A program made the translations under genes and the position numbers. Positions 16,257-25,146 of a stretch of 64,000 nt of DNA are shown in pieces (positions within the stretch are counted from its first letter, which is position 1; each line of letters starts with the position of its first letter). This DNA comes from Photobacterium lutimaris (GTDB lineage: Bacteria; Pseudomonadota; Gammaproteobacteria; Enterobacterales; Vibrionaceae): NCBI RefSeq assembly GCF_003025555.1, contig NZ_PYMH01000017.1:37662-101661 (forward strand), written 5' to 3'. The notes beneath the pieces are model-generated. The model saw only the letters and a program-made list of their open reading frames with translations. It was not told where the DNA came from and made no database searches.

Positions 16257-16401
16257 AGCCACAACTTGCGAGGCGGTGCTGTTAATTTTTTACAAGCCGC
16301 ACCGTCATCGCTATGGTGTACTCATACCCAGCAGTTTTCGGTTACTCCGCATCCAAGTCTAAATACTCAGGTTATATACAGCAAAAAGGGGGCAGCGTAC
16401 G

Positions 16402-17196
16402 ATGAATAAAATCAGTCACCGCAAAAGCCCCATTGACGATATCAGCCTGATCGATGCCCATTACCAGAACTTTGCCTTTAAACGTCATTACCACCTGGAT
16501 TACCATTTGGGCCTGATCACCCAAGGTCAGCAACAGTATTACTACAACGGCAGCAAGCACATCGCAGGGGCCGGGCAATTGGTGATCATGCCGCCGGATG
16601 AAATCCACGACGGCCAAGCCAAAGAGCAATCAGGTTACCAGGTCAAAGTCTTTAGCATTACTCCTGATTGGCTCAACCAGCAAGCCGATGATGTATCCGG
16701 CAAAAACCATTTCTGCTTTCCGCAACACAATATCGCCGATCACGCCCTGTTCCAGCAGTTGACCTGGCTTCACCAGCAGCTGGACAACCCGCTGGTATCG
16801 CAACTTGCCAAAGACACCCTGCCGATAGAATCCTTTTCCTATTTATTGACCCATTACGGCCAGGTTCGTGAAGCCAATGTGACCCCTTTGGGCTCCAAAG
16901 ACTTACACCAGCTACGCGACTATGTGATGGCACATCTGGATCAAAAAATCAGCTTAGAGCAGCTGGCAGGCCTGTGCGATCTCAGTCCATCGCAGCTGTT
17001 GCGCCAGTTCAAAAAAGCCACGGGCATGACACCGTACGCTTGGCTAGCCCGGCTGCGGCTGGAACATGCGATGGCACTGCTGAAAGCGGGGTTCAGCAGC
17101 ACCGAAGTGGCCTATCACGTCGGGTTTTACGATCAAGCCCACTTTACCCATGCCTTCAAGCAAACCTTCGGCGTTGCCCCTTCGCATATCAAGTAA
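16402..17196 (+). CDS. AraC family transcriptional regulator
   Basis: 264 residues: an N-terminal AraC-type cupin domain (about 15-100, with HYHLDYHLGLITQG and MPPDEIHDGQ) and two C-terminal helix-turn-helix motifs (LEQLAGLCDLSPSQLLRQFKK and STEVAYHVGFYDQAHFTHAF). The upstream GGGGGCAG acts as ribosome-binding site. It lies 110 bp before a LysE-type exporter gene on the same strand, a pairing common in gammaproteobacteria where the regulator controls the exporter in response to an amino acid or related ligand. The ligand is unknown. Confidence 0.88.
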   Translation: MNKISHRKSPIDDISLIDAHYQNFAFKRHYHLDYHLGLITQGQQQYYYNGSKHIAGAGQLVIMPPDEIHDGQAKEQSGYQVKVFSITPDWLNQQADDVSGKNHFCFPQHNIADHALFQQLTWLHQQLDNPLVSQLAKDTLPIESFSYLLTHYGQVREANVTPLGSKDLHQLRDYVMAHLDQKISLEQLAGLCDLSPSQLLRQFKKATGMTPYAWLARLRLEHAMALLKAGFSSTEVAYHVGFYDQAHFTHAFKQTFGVAPSHIK

Positions 17197-17306
17197 GACT
17201 TTATCCAGCGATGTGTCATTTTTTTACAAGCATCCTAGGAATGACTGCGGCATGCTTCGATTTACTGGGCATACCGCCCTGTAGTTTGAAGGATGATATA
17301 CCCGCA

Positions 17307-17972
17307 ATGATCAATGAAATGACCACCCTCGCCACCCTGGTGACTGTCCATATTATCGCCCTGATGAGCCCGGGGCCCGACTTCGCCTTAGTGGTACAAA
17401 ACGCCGGCCGCTACGGCCGCCAGACCGGGATGATGATCGCCCTCGGCTTGTCATTAGGGATCCTACTCCACGCTATTCTCAGCCTGACCGGTGCCAGCCT
17501 GCTGATCCATCAGCACCCTATGTTATTTGCTCTGCTGCAAGCGGTAGGTGGCAGCTACCTGCTGTGGCTTGGGATCGGCGCGCTCAAAGGCACGTGGCAA
17601 CACTACCAGCAGCGCCATCAGCCAGCCGAACAACAAACAGCCAAGCAAGAAGCTCAGCGAGTACTGGCTAACCGTAAGCAAGCGCTGGCCAAGGGCTTTA
17701 CCACCAATATCCTCAACCCCAAAGCCCTGGTTTTCTTTATCAGCTTATTATCAACCTTGGTACCGGCCAGTATGTCTTTGGGTGGTAAGGCAACGGCAAT
17801 CTGCTTGCTGTGGGGAACATCCTTCCTGTGGTTTGCCTTGCTGGCCTGGCTGTTGACCGGTGCTCGCCTGCAACAAAAACTACAGCGCTGGACACCATGG
17901 ATTGATGCCACCTGCGGCGCCTTATTCACCCTAATCGGCAGCTTGATCCTGCTCAGCATCATCGCGCAGTAA
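17307..17972 (+). CDS. LysE family translocator (amino-acid exporter)
   Basis: 221 residues from the ATG at 17307, with AAGGATG upstream; the frame is open further back into the AraC gene but that part has no LysE-like sequence. It has about six transmembrane helices and the family motif LMSPGPDFALVVQNAGRYGRQTGMM near the N-terminus and NILNPKALVFFISLL in the middle. LysE/RhtB proteins export amino acids or homoserine-like compounds across the inner membrane. It is probably controlled by the adjacent AraC protein. Confidence 0.88.
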   Translation: MINEMTTLATLVTVHIIALMSPGPDFALVVQNAGRYGRQTGMMIALGLSLGILLHAILSLTGASLLIHQHPMLFALLQAVGGSYLLWLGIGALKGTWQHYQQRHQPAEQQTAKQEAQRVLANRKQALAKGFTTNILNPKALVFFISLLSTLVPASMSLGGKATAICLLWGTSFLWFALLAWLLTGARLQQKLQRWTPWIDATCGALFTLIGSLILLSIIAQ

Positions 17973-18092
17973 ACTTTGCCAACGTAATGCCGCTCACAGG
18001 TTGACCCACTGCACAAAAAACAGTCAACCGTTAGACATCTCCCCCTGTCCTTACTTAGGCTAGCAGCAGCCTAAGTAAGGAGTTAAATACCC

Positions 18093-19862
18093 ATGGAATG
18101 GAATCACCGACACCGGCTCGCCCTGTTGTCAGCCTGCCTGCTGACCCTACCCGCGACCGCCTCTGCCAAAGACAGCCAGCAAAGTACGGATCAGCTCGCA
18201 CCGGAAGCAGCAACTGGTCTCACCGAGCAGCAAGCGGTGACGGGCAAGGACTGGATGATCGCCTCGGCCAATCCATACGCCAGCGAGGCTGGCGCCGAGA
18301 TCCTGCGCCAAGGCGGCAACGCTATCGATGCCATGGTCGCCACCCAGTTGGTACTGGGCCTGACCGAGCCCCAGTCCTCCGGCATCGGCGGCGGGGCATT
18401 TATGGTGTATTGGGATCAGAAAAAAGAAGCCCTGACCACCTTTGATGGCCGTGAAACGGCACCGTTCGCCGTCACCCCCTTACTATTCCAGGATGACAAG
18501 GGGCAACCGCTGCAATTCTTCGATGCCGTGGTCGGCGGCCGCTCAGTCGGTACCCCCGGCACAGTCAAGCTGATGTGGTATACCCACCAGCGTCACGGCA
18601 AACTGGACTGGAAAAAGCTGTTCGAACCCGCGATCCAGCTGGCCAAGGACGGTTTCATCGTCAGTCCGAGACTGGCAGCTCTGGTCGAAAAAGATCAAAC
18701 CCACCTACAGCGCTTCGAGGCTACCAAAGCCTATTTCTTCAATAACGATGGCTCGCCGATTCAGGCTGGCCAAACGCTGAAGAACCCAGAGTATGCCAAT
18801 ACCCTGCGTCAAATCGCCGAACGCGGGGCCAGTGCCTTCTACACCGGTGAAATCGCCAAAGATATCGTCAAGGTGGTACGTACAGCACCGGGCAACCCGG
18901 GCGTTCTCAGTACCATGGATCTCGCCACCTACCAGGTCAAAGAACGGCCAGCCATCTGCGCCCCTTACCGCCAGTATGAGATCTGCGGCATGGGACCTCC
19001 GAGCTCCGGCGCCCTGACGCTGGGCCAGATCATGGGGATGCTCAGCCACTATCCGCTTGCAGACTTGGGGCCGGACAACCTGATTAGCTGGCGCTTGCTC
19101 GGCGATGCCTCGCGCCTGGCTTTTGCCGATCGCGGCCACTACATGGCCGATAGCGACTATGTGCCGATGCCCACCCAGGGGTTGCTGGCAGATAACTACC
19201 TCCAGCAACGGGCAGCCTTGCTCAACAATGACAACGCCTTAGCCACGGCTGAAGCTGGCAGCCCTCCATGGGATCACGCCATGCGCTATGCGATGGATGA
19301 ATCTCTCGAGCTCCCTTCGACCAGCCATTTTTCGATTGTCGACAACAGCCGCAATGTGATTTCCATGACCACCACCATCGAGAACGGCTTTGGCTCCCGG
19401 GTGATGGTGCGCGGCTTCTTGCTCAACAACGAGCTGACCGACTTTTCCTTCCGCAGCCATGACAATGGCAAGCCGATTGCCAACCGGGTCGAGCCCGGCA
19501 AACGTCCCCGCTCCTCCATGGCTCCGACCATCGTGATGAAAAACGGCAAGCCCTACCTTGCTATCGGCTCACCGGGCGGCAGCCAGATCATCGGCTATGT
19601 CGCCAAAACCCTGGTCGCCCACCTCGATTGGGGGATGGGTTTGCAGCAGGCTATCAACCTGCCGAACATGAACAACCGCTTCGGACCGTTTGAACTGGAA
19701 GTCGGTACTGGCGCAGAAAGCTGGGCCCCAAAACTGGAAACCCTCGGCTTCACCGTGAAGATCAAGGAACTCAACTCCGGCGTTCAGGCCATCAAGCTCG
19801 ATGGCAAGACCCTAACCGGTGCCGCCGATCCACGCCGCGAAGGCAAGGTCATCGCGAAATAA
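18093..19862 (+). CDS. ggt: Gamma-glutamyltransferase (gamma-glutamyltranspeptidase)
   Basis: 589 residues with a Sec signal peptide (LALLSACLLTLPATASA, cleaved about residue 25). The precursor is expected to self-cleave before the catalytic Thr at about residue 410, in the motif PSTSHFSIVD, where the usual family sequence is TTHxSVVD. Substrate-binding residues follow in GKRPRSSMAPTIV and GSPGGSQII. The periplasmic enzyme hydrolyses or transfers the gamma-glutamyl group of glutathione and related peptides, letting the cell use them as amino-acid sources. The start has AAGGAG 12 nt upstream. It is a single gene ending at a terminator shared with uvrD. Confidence 0.95.
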   Translation: MEWNHRHRLALLSACLLTLPATASAKDSQQSTDQLAPEAATGLTEQQAVTGKDWMIASANPYASEAGAEILRQGGNAIDAMVATQLVLGLTEPQSSGIGGGAFMVYWDQKKEALTTFDGRETAPFAVTPLLFQDDKGQPLQFFDAVVGGRSVGTPGTVKLMWYTHQRHGKLDWKKLFEPAIQLAKDGFIVSPRLAALVEKDQTHLQRFEATKAYFFNNDGSPIQAGQTLKNPEYANTLRQIAERGASAFYTGEIAKDIVKVVRTAPGNPGVLSTMDLATYQVKERPAICAPYRQYEICGMGPPSSGALTLGQIMGMLSHYPLADLGPDNLISWRLLGDASRLAFADRGHYMADSDYVPMPTQGLLADNYLQQRAALLNNDNALATAEAGSPPWDHAMRYAMDESLELPSTSHFSIVDNSRNVISMTTTIENGFGSRVMVRGFLLNNELTDFSFRSHDNGKPIANRVEPGKRPRSSMAPTIVMKNGKPYLAIGSPGGSQIIGYVAKTLVAHLDWGMGLQQAINLPNMNNRFGPFELEVGTGAESWAPKLETLGFTVKIKELNSGVQAIKLDGKTLTGAADPRREGKVIAK

Positions 19863-19886
19863 GCTCACCACTGAGCAAATCGGCAT

Positions 19887-19922
19887 AAAAAAACCCGTGG
19901 CACCGACCACGGGTTCTGTTTT
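19887..19922. terminator. Bidirectional terminator between ggt and uvrD
   Basis: AACCCGTGG-caccga-CCACGGGTT with A7 on the left (a run of Ts for minus-strand uvrD) and CTGTTTTC on the right for ggt. Confidence 0.88.
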
Positions 19923-19966
19923 CATTGTCCGGCTAACTTAGCGCTAATCATGATTCTCTTCAGCGA

Positions 19967-22138
19967 TCACATCGGCTCAAGCTTGGCATACTGGGTTACC
20001 AACCATTTGATGCCCTCACCGTTAAAGGCAACCTGTACCCGGCTCTGGGCACCGCTTCCCTCAAAGTTGATGATGGTCCCTTCACCAAATTTCGGGTGCT
20101 GGACCCGCTGACCAAGGGTGTAGCCGGTCTGGTTGAAGTTATCGTTGACCTGGCTCTGGCTGAAGCGACCACTGCTGGCAGGTCGTGACACCTTGGCCTT
20201 CATCCGCACTTCTTCGATAAACTCTTCCGGGATCTCGCGGATAAAGCGTGACGGTTTATGGAAGTTGTCCTTGCCGTACAGGCGACGCATTTCTGCGTGG
20301 GAGATATAGAGCTTCTGCATTGCACGGGTCATACCCACATAGCACAAGCGGCGCTCCTCTTCCAAACGGCCCACTTCCTCGGTGGTGCGCGAGCTCGGGA
20401 ACATCCCTTCTTCGACACCGACCATAAATACCACTGGGAATTCCAACCCCTTGGCACTGTGCATGGTCATCAGCTGGACGGCATCCTCGAACTCATCCGC
20501 CTGACCTTCCCCCGCTTCCAGCGCAGCATGAGACAAGAATGCTGACAGCGGGCTCATCTCCTCGGCTTCCTCTGGGATCTCGAACTGGCGGGTTGCGGTG
20601 ACCAGCTCCTCAAGGTTTTCGATTCGCGCCTGGGCTTTCTCGCCTTTTTCCTGCTCGTACATCGCACGCAGGCCAGAACTGCGGATCACCTCATCGGTTT
20701 GCTGGTACAGCGGTAGCTCGCGGGTATCATCTTCCAGTGCGTTGACCAGTTCGATAAAGCGCCGCAGCGAGTTGGCAGCACGGCCAGCCAACACTTGTTC
20801 TTCCAGCAAGGCAACACTGGCCTGCCACATGGTCGCCCCGCGGTCACGGGCTGTCATGCGGATCGTTTCCAGCGTACGATCGCCCAAACCCCGGGTCGGG
20901 GTGTTCACTACCCGCTCAAACGAGGCATCATCATTACGGTTGGCCATCAATCGCAAGTACGACAGGGAGTCTTTGATTTCCTGACGCTCGAAGAAACGCA
21001 TACCGCCATAAATCCGGTACGGCATCCCCGCTTGGATCAATGCTTCCTCCAATACCCGTGACTGGGCATTACTTCGGTAAAGCATGGCGGCTTCGCTCAA
21101 GGCACCGCCCTGATCACGCAGCTCTTTAATTTTTCCGACCACAAAGCGGGCTTCATCCAGCTCGTTGAACGCCGAATAAATCGAGATCAGCTCCCCTTCG
21201 GCACCGTCGGTCCAAAGGTTCTTGCCCATTCGCTCATTATTGTTGGCGATCAGGCCGTTGGCGGCTTTCAAAATGTTACCGGTTGAACGGTAGTTTTGCT
21301 CCAGGAATATCGAGCTGGCTCCCTTGAAGTCATCGAGGAAGCGCTGGATATTCTCTACCTTGGCACCACGCCAGCCGTAAATCGACTGGTCATCATCCCC
21401 CACAATCATCACATTACAGTCCGGACCGGCCATCAGGCGCAACCAGGCAAACTGGATGTTGTTGGTGTCCTGGAACTCATCCACCAAAATATGCTTGAAG
21501 CGAGCCTGGTAGTGTTCACGGATATGCTTGCTGCGCTTTAGCAACTCGAACGCACGCAGCAGCAGCTCGGCGAAATCGACCAAACCGGCACGGTCACACG
21601 CTTCCTGGTAGGCGGTGTAAAGACGCAGCCAGGTTTGCTCGACCGGGTCATTGAACGAGTCAATGTGCTGCGGGCGCAGGCCCTCGTCTTTCTTGGCATT
21701 GACGTACCACACTGCCTGGCGAGCCGGCCACTGCTTCTCGTCAAGGTTCTGGGCCTTGATCAAACGACGCATCAAACGCATCTGATCGTCAGAATCAAGG
21801 ATATTGAAATCTTCCGGCAAGCGGGCATCCAAATAGTGGGCGCGCAGCATACGGTGGCACAAGCCATGGAAGGTACCGTTCCACATCCCCGCCGACGAGC
21901 CGTGCATCAGCTCATTGATCCGGCCGCGCATCTCGGCAGCCGCTTTGTTGGTGAAGGTTACCGACATAATAGAGTAAGGCGAGGCTTGCTCTATCGTCAT
22001 CAACCAGGCAATGCGATGGACCAAGACCCGGGTTTTACCACTCCCGGCGCCGGCCAAAACCAGGTGGTTACCCAACGGTGCCGCCACCGCCTCGCGTTGC
22101 TTGTCATTCAGGCCATCTAACAGAAGTGAAACGTCCAT
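19967..22138 (-). CDS. uvrD: DNA helicase II UvrD
   Basis: 723 residues against 720 in E. coli. Superfamily-1A motifs are in order: Walker A LAGAGSGKTRVL, motif II DEFQDTN, motif III GDDDQSIYGWRGA, motif IV NYRSTGNIL, motif V TMHSAKGLEFPVVF and motif VI RRLCYVGMTRA. The C-terminal Tudor-like tail (QRVQHPKFGEGTIINFEG) marks UvrD rather than Rep. It removes the incised oligonucleotide in nucleotide excision repair and takes part in mismatch repair. A LexA-like box 10 bp upstream of the start suggests SOS control, as in E. coli. Confidence 0.97.
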   Translation of the reverse strand: MDVSLLLDGLNDKQREAVAAPLGNHLVLAGAGSGKTRVLVHRIAWLMTIEQASPYSIMSVTFTNKAAAEMRGRINELMHGSSAGMWNGTFHGLCHRMLRAHYLDARLPEDFNILDSDDQMRLMRRLIKAQNLDEKQWPARQAVWYVNAKKDEGLRPQHIDSFNDPVEQTWLRLYTAYQEACDRAGLVDFAELLLRAFELLKRSKHIREHYQARFKHILVDEFQDTNNIQFAWLRLMAGPDCNVMIVGDDDQSIYGWRGAKVENIQRFLDDFKGASSIFLEQNYRSTGNILKAANGLIANNNERMGKNLWTDGAEGELISIYSAFNELDEARFVVGKIKELRDQGGALSEAAMLYRSNAQSRVLEEALIQAGMPYRIYGGMRFFERQEIKDSLSYLRLMANRNDDASFERVVNTPTRGLGDRTLETIRMTARDRGATMWQASVALLEEQVLAGRAANSLRRFIELVNALEDDTRELPLYQQTDEVIRSSGLRAMYEQEKGEKAQARIENLEELVTATRQFEIPEEAEEMSPLSAFLSHAALEAGEGQADEFEDAVQLMTMHSAKGLEFPVVFMVGVEEGMFPSSRTTEEVGRLEEERRLCYVGMTRAMQKLYISHAEMRRLYGKDNFHKPSRFIREIPEEFIEEVRMKAKVSRPASSGRFSQSQVNDNFNQTGYTLGQRVQHPKFGEGTIINFEGSGAQSRVQVAFNGEGIKWLVTQYAKLEPM

Positions 22139-22147
22139 CGCTCTCTA

Positions 22148-22163
22148 CTGGTTATTTATACAA
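22148..22163 (-). promoter_or_regulatory. LexA (SOS) box of uvrD
   Basis: On the minus strand TTGTATAAATAACCAG matches the E. coli uvrD LexA box (CTGTATATATACCCAG) at 13 of 16 positions and lies 10 bp before the uvrD start codon. Confidence 0.7.
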
Positions 22164-22352
22164 TGGTGATGATTATAACCACAAAGCCCCCCGTGATGCG
22201 AGAAACCTCCCGCTGGCCGCTCTCCCTAGTGGCAGATGACAAAACAGCCCACACAGCATGACAAAAATTCACCTATCGACCTACTGCCAAATATTTTTGT
22301 TCTATGCTTGGAATTGCGAAAAGTTAACAAGAAGTTAAAAAAACCAAGAAAG

Positions 22353-22448
22353 CGTGAAAGTTATTTCCGCTTCCCCCTTTCTTATGTACCGAGAGCACCA
22401 ACAAGGTGCCAGTTAACCCAAAAGGAAACGTTGCATTTTCCTGCAACG
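22353..22448 (+). promoter_or_regulatory. Putative heat-shock-type promoter and structured leader of the bufferin operon
   Basis: CGTGAAA (22353-22359), a 13-bp spacer and CCCCCTTTCT (22373-22382) resemble a sigma-32 promoter (CTTGAAA / CCCCATNT). The leader would hold two stem-loops: GCACC/GGTGC (22395-22409) and CGTTGCA/TGCAACG (22429-22448). A direct repeat AAGTTAA lies upstream (about 22321-22338). No sigma-70 promoter is clear. The gap 22164-22352 holds nothing else I recognise. Confidence 0.3.
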
Positions 22449-22473
22449 GTCAGCGTATTTAAGAGGAATAAAC

Positions 22474-22740
22474 ATGAAAAAGACCACCAACATTGCACTC
22501 GCGACTGCAGTAACAGGCCTGCTTGCACTCGCCGGTACCGCCATGACCACCACCACGGCGGTTGCTGCCGAGGAAAAAGAAAAATGCTACGGCGTGGTGA
22601 AAGCAGGCAAAAATGACTGCGCCACCAAAACCAGTTCTTGTGCCGGCACCTCGAAAACCGACGGCCAGAAAGATGCGTTTGTGATGGTTCCTAAAGGCTT
22701 GTGTGATCGCTTGGCTGGCGGCTCAACCAGCTCATCATAA
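22474..22740 (+). CDS. Bufferin precursor peptide, first copy (DUF2282, BufA-type)
   Basis: 88 residues: a Sec signal peptide (MKKTTNIALATAVTGLLALA..., cleavage about residue 32 after AVAA), then a short Lys-rich mature part with four cysteines (38, 49, 56, 77) spaced C-x10-C-x6-C-x20-C, starting EKCYGVVKAGKNDC. This is the DUF2282/bufferin signature. In characterised bufferins the partner MNIO enzyme converts cysteines into thiooxazole-type heterocycles, and the exported peptide binds copper and protects the cell. It has AGAGGAA upstream and heads a five-gene unit. The tail (GGSTSSS) differs from the second copy. Confidence 0.85.
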   Translation: MKKTTNIALATAVTGLLALAGTAMTTTTAVAAEEKEKCYGVVKAGKNDCATKTSSCAGTSKTDGQKDAFVMVPKGLCDRLAGGSTSSS

Positions 22741-22788
22741 TCCTTAGCCAACGACCAACTTGATAACATCTCAAATGAAGGAATCATT

Positions 22789-23049
22789 ATGAAAAAGTCT
22801 AATCTTGCTGTTGCTACCGCGGTCTCTGGTTTACTTGCTCTTGCGGGTACAGCTTTAACGCCTTCTGTTGCCGTCGCGGCGGAAAAGGAAAAGTGCTACG
22901 GGGTGGTGAAAGCCGGTAAAAACGACTGTGCGACCAAAACCAGCTCTTGTGCCGGCACCTCGAAAACCGATGGTCAGAAAGATGCTTTCGTCATGGTGCC
23001 TAAAGGACTTTGCGATCGCTTGGCCGGCAGCTCTAAAGAGGCCAAGTAA
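22789..23049 (+). CDS. Bufferin precursor peptide, second copy (DUF2282, BufA-type)
   Basis: 86 residues, with a signal peptide different from the first copy (MKKSNLAVATAVSGLLALAG...VAVAA) but a mature core of 49 residues identical to it, from EKEKCYG to CDRLAG. The tail is SSKEAK. About 19 of the 49 core codons differ between the copies and all the changes are silent, so the duplication is old and the peptide is under strong purifying selection. GAAGGAAT lies upstream of the ATG. The stop codon directly abuts the TTG start of the modifying enzyme gene. Confidence 0.85.
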   Translation: MKKSNLAVATAVSGLLALAGTALTPSVAVAAEKEKCYGVVKAGKNDCATKTSSCAGTSKTDGQKDAFVMVPKGLCDRLAGSSKEAK

Positions 23050-23919
23050 TTGAGCGGGTTGTCTCCTGACAAGATGGTAGGGGTGGGGCTTCGCTCCCCC
23101 CATATCCATCACTTTCTCTCTGAGCGACCGGATATCGGCTGGCTGGAAATCCACAGCGAGAATTTTTTTACGCCCCACTCGCCAGCACGCCAGCAACTCA
23201 GGGACATTGCCAACCACTACCCCATCAGCTGCCATGGGATCGGGATGTCGCTCGGATCTGCCGATACGCTGGATAAACAGCACCTATCCCAACTCAAGCA
23301 ACTTGTGGACGACATCGACCCGATTGCGGTATCCGACCACCTCAGCTGGAGTTCGGTTAACGGTCAGTACTTCAATGATCTGTTGCCCCTGCCCTATACC
23401 GAGGAAGCTCTGGCCCACTTCTGCCACAAGGTTGATCGGGTGCAGGAGGTACTCGGCCGCCAGTTACTGGTCGAGAACCCATCCAGTTATCTGAGTTTCA
23501 ACCACTCGACGATTCCAGAATGGGAGTTCCTACGTGCGGTCCAACAGCGCACCGGGTGTGGCTTGCTGCTCGATCTCAACAACATCTACGTCAGCAGTTT
23601 CAACCACCGCTTCGATTGCCAAACCTATCTGGATGCTATTGACCCGCAAACGGTTAAAGAGATCCATCTGGCGGGGTTTACCGTCAAGCAGTTCGAACAG
23701 GGAGAGATCTGGGTAGATACCCACAGTCGCCCGGTCAGTGAACCGGTATGGCAACTCTATCGCCAGTGGGTGCGTGGGCACTTCAGCGCCCTCGCCGGTG
23801 TGCCCACGCTGATTGAATGGGATCTTGATATTCCGGATCTCGACGTATTACTTGGGGAAGCTGACAAAGCACAACAAATAATTGCTGAGGAGGCCAAAGA
23901 TGGGATCACCACCACCTAA
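23050..23919 (+). CDS. MNIO family (DUF692) peptide-modifying enzyme, BufB-type
   Basis: 289 residues of the multinuclear non-haem iron-dependent oxidase family (TIM-barrel). Likely metal ligands stand in the conserved motifs: HSENFF, CHGIGMSLGS, SDHLSW, LLVENPSSYL, LLLDLNNIYVSS, EIHLAGF and DTHSRPV. Family enzymes modify cysteines of the precursor to heterocycles. The TTG start at 23050 follows the precursor stop without a gap and has AAGAGG 9 nt upstream; an ATG at 23074 is a possible alternative but lacks a ribosome-binding site. The 3' end overlaps the bufC-like gene by 20 bp, so the two are coupled. Confidence 0.87.
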   Translation: MSGLSPDKMVGVGLRSPHIHHFLSERPDIGWLEIHSENFFTPHSPARQQLRDIANHYPISCHGIGMSLGSADTLDKQHLSQLKQLVDDIDPIAVSDHLSWSSVNGQYFNDLLPLPYTEEALAHFCHKVDRVQEVLGRQLLVENPSSYLSFNHSTIPEWEFLRAVQQRTGCGLLLDLNNIYVSSFNHRFDCQTYLDAIDPQTVKEIHLAGFTVKQFEQGEIWVDTHSRPVSEPVWQLYRQWVRGHFSALAGVPTLIEWDLDIPDLDVLLGEADKAQQIIAEEAKDGITTT

Positions 23920-24676
23920 AAGCCTACATCACCTACAGCTGGATTTTGCCGACGCCCTGCACTACCGGCCAAGTCCCGCCAGCGAGACGGTTGCAACCGG
24001 TCAGTTTACCCCGGAGCAATTGATACAGATCTACCGTAACAACTTTATTATCAGCCTGTCAGAGGTACTGGAAGCTACCTATCCATGCTGCAAGGCCGTG
24101 GTCGGTGACGAGTGTTTCGCCCAGCTCACCCGCCAGCATGTACTGACCCATCCGCTCGGGGAAGGCAATGTGACCGATTACGGTGAAGGCTTTGTCGATA
24201 CCGTTTCCGACCAGCCGTCAGTGATTGAGGCTGTCCCTTATCTGGCTGAATTGGCCCAGCTGGAATGGCTTGTCGACCGGGCCAGCCAGCATGTCGCCAT
24301 CACACCGGACTTTCCATTTGAGCAACTGGCCCAGATCACCGAGGACAACCTCGGGCTGTTGACACTGGAGGTGGCCGAACCCACCTACAGCTTCGATGCA
24401 CACTATCCTGTCGCCAGCCTGTGGCAGATGATCACCGATGAGCAAATTGAGCCTATTGATATGAACCAGCCGGAGTCGGTCATTATCCAGCACCGCCCGC
24501 AAGGCATGCTGGTGGTCGCGACAACCACGGCGGCAACGGCTTTGTTACGCCTGTGCCAGCAAGGTCGAACATTGGGCGACGCTGATGGTGCCATGCTGGC
24601 CATCCTGGGCGAGCTGATCCAACAACAACTATTCACCCGTATCCACGGCCTGCCCGAGGGAGAGTGCGCATGCTGA
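23900..24676 (+). CDS. DUF2063 family partner protein, BufC-type
   Basis: 258 residues from the ATG at 23900, which has a strong GAGGAGG site 6 nt upstream; the open frame to 23882 is inside the previous gene. It has the N-terminal DUF2063 helical domain (LDFADALHYRPS, QLIQIYRNNFIISLSEVLEATYPCC) and a C-terminal domain (about 150-255) resembling the recognition partner of MNIO enzymes. In bufferin systems this protein escorts the precursor to the enzyme, probably by binding its leader. It overlaps both neighbours. Confidence 0.85.
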   Translation: MGSPPPKSLHHLQLDFADALHYRPSPASETVATGQFTPEQLIQIYRNNFIISLSEVLEATYPCCKAVVGDECFAQLTRQHVLTHPLGEGNVTDYGEGFVDTVSDQPSVIEAVPYLAELAQLEWLVDRASQHVAITPDFPFEQLAQITEDNLGLLTLEVAEPTYSFDAHYPVASLWQMITDEQIEPIDMNQPESVIIQHRPQGMLVVATTTAATALLRLCQQGRTLGDADGAMLAILGELIQQQLFTRIHGLPEGECAC

Positions 24677-25125
24677 ATTTTCTCAAACACATCGATATCA
24701 CCGCCCAGCGGATCACCGAGCCCCTGATCCCCCTGTTCCTGCTGTTCACCCGACTGTGGGTGGCATGGGTATTCTTCAAGTCCGGGATGGTGAAATACAG
24801 CAGTTGGGACAGCACCCTGTACCTGTTCGAGTATGAATACCAAGTGCCCCTGATCCCCTGGCAATTCGCCGCCTATTCGGGCACTGCAGCCGAGCTGATC
24901 CTACCGGTATTTTTGCTGCTCGGCCTATTCACCCGACCAATGGCACTGGCACTGTTCGTGTTCAACATCATTGCGGTTGTATCCTACCCGCTGCTGTGGG
25001 AGAAAGGCTTTTTCGACCACCAGCTGTGGGGCATGATGATGCTAGTCAACGTGTTCTGGGGGGCAGGGATGATATCCGTCGACCACCTCATCAGCAGCAA
25101 GCCGAAACAGTCCCTATTGCAATAG
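24670..25125 (+). CDS. DoxX family membrane protein of the bufferin operon
   Basis: 151 residues from the ATG at 24670, with GAGGGAG upstream, overlapping the previous stop by 7 bp. It has four predicted transmembrane helices (LIPLFLLFTRLWVAWVFF; AAELILPVFLLLGLF; ALFVFNIIAVVSYP; GMMMLVNVFWGAGM) and the DoxX feature GMVKYSSWDSTLYLFEYEY. DoxX proteins are common last genes in DUF2282-MNIO-DUF2063 operons. Their role there is unknown, perhaps a membrane redox or maturation partner. No sigma factor or anti-sigma gene is present, unlike in some bufferin loci. Confidence 0.85.
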   Translation: MLNFLKHIDITAQRITEPLIPLFLLFTRLWVAWVFFKSGMVKYSSWDSTLYLFEYEYQVPLIPWQFAAYSGTAAELILPVFLLLGLFTRPMALALFVFNIIAVVSYPLLWEKGFFDHQLWGMMMLVNVFWGAGMISVDHLISSKPKQSLLQ

Positions 25126-25146
25126 CTTGCTGCCTTAATAAATTCA

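Noticed and set aside
17022..17306. An extended N-terminus of the LysE gene reaching back to 16974
   Set aside because: It would overlap the AraC gene and has no LysE-like sequence; the ATG at 17307 with AAGGATG fits the family length.
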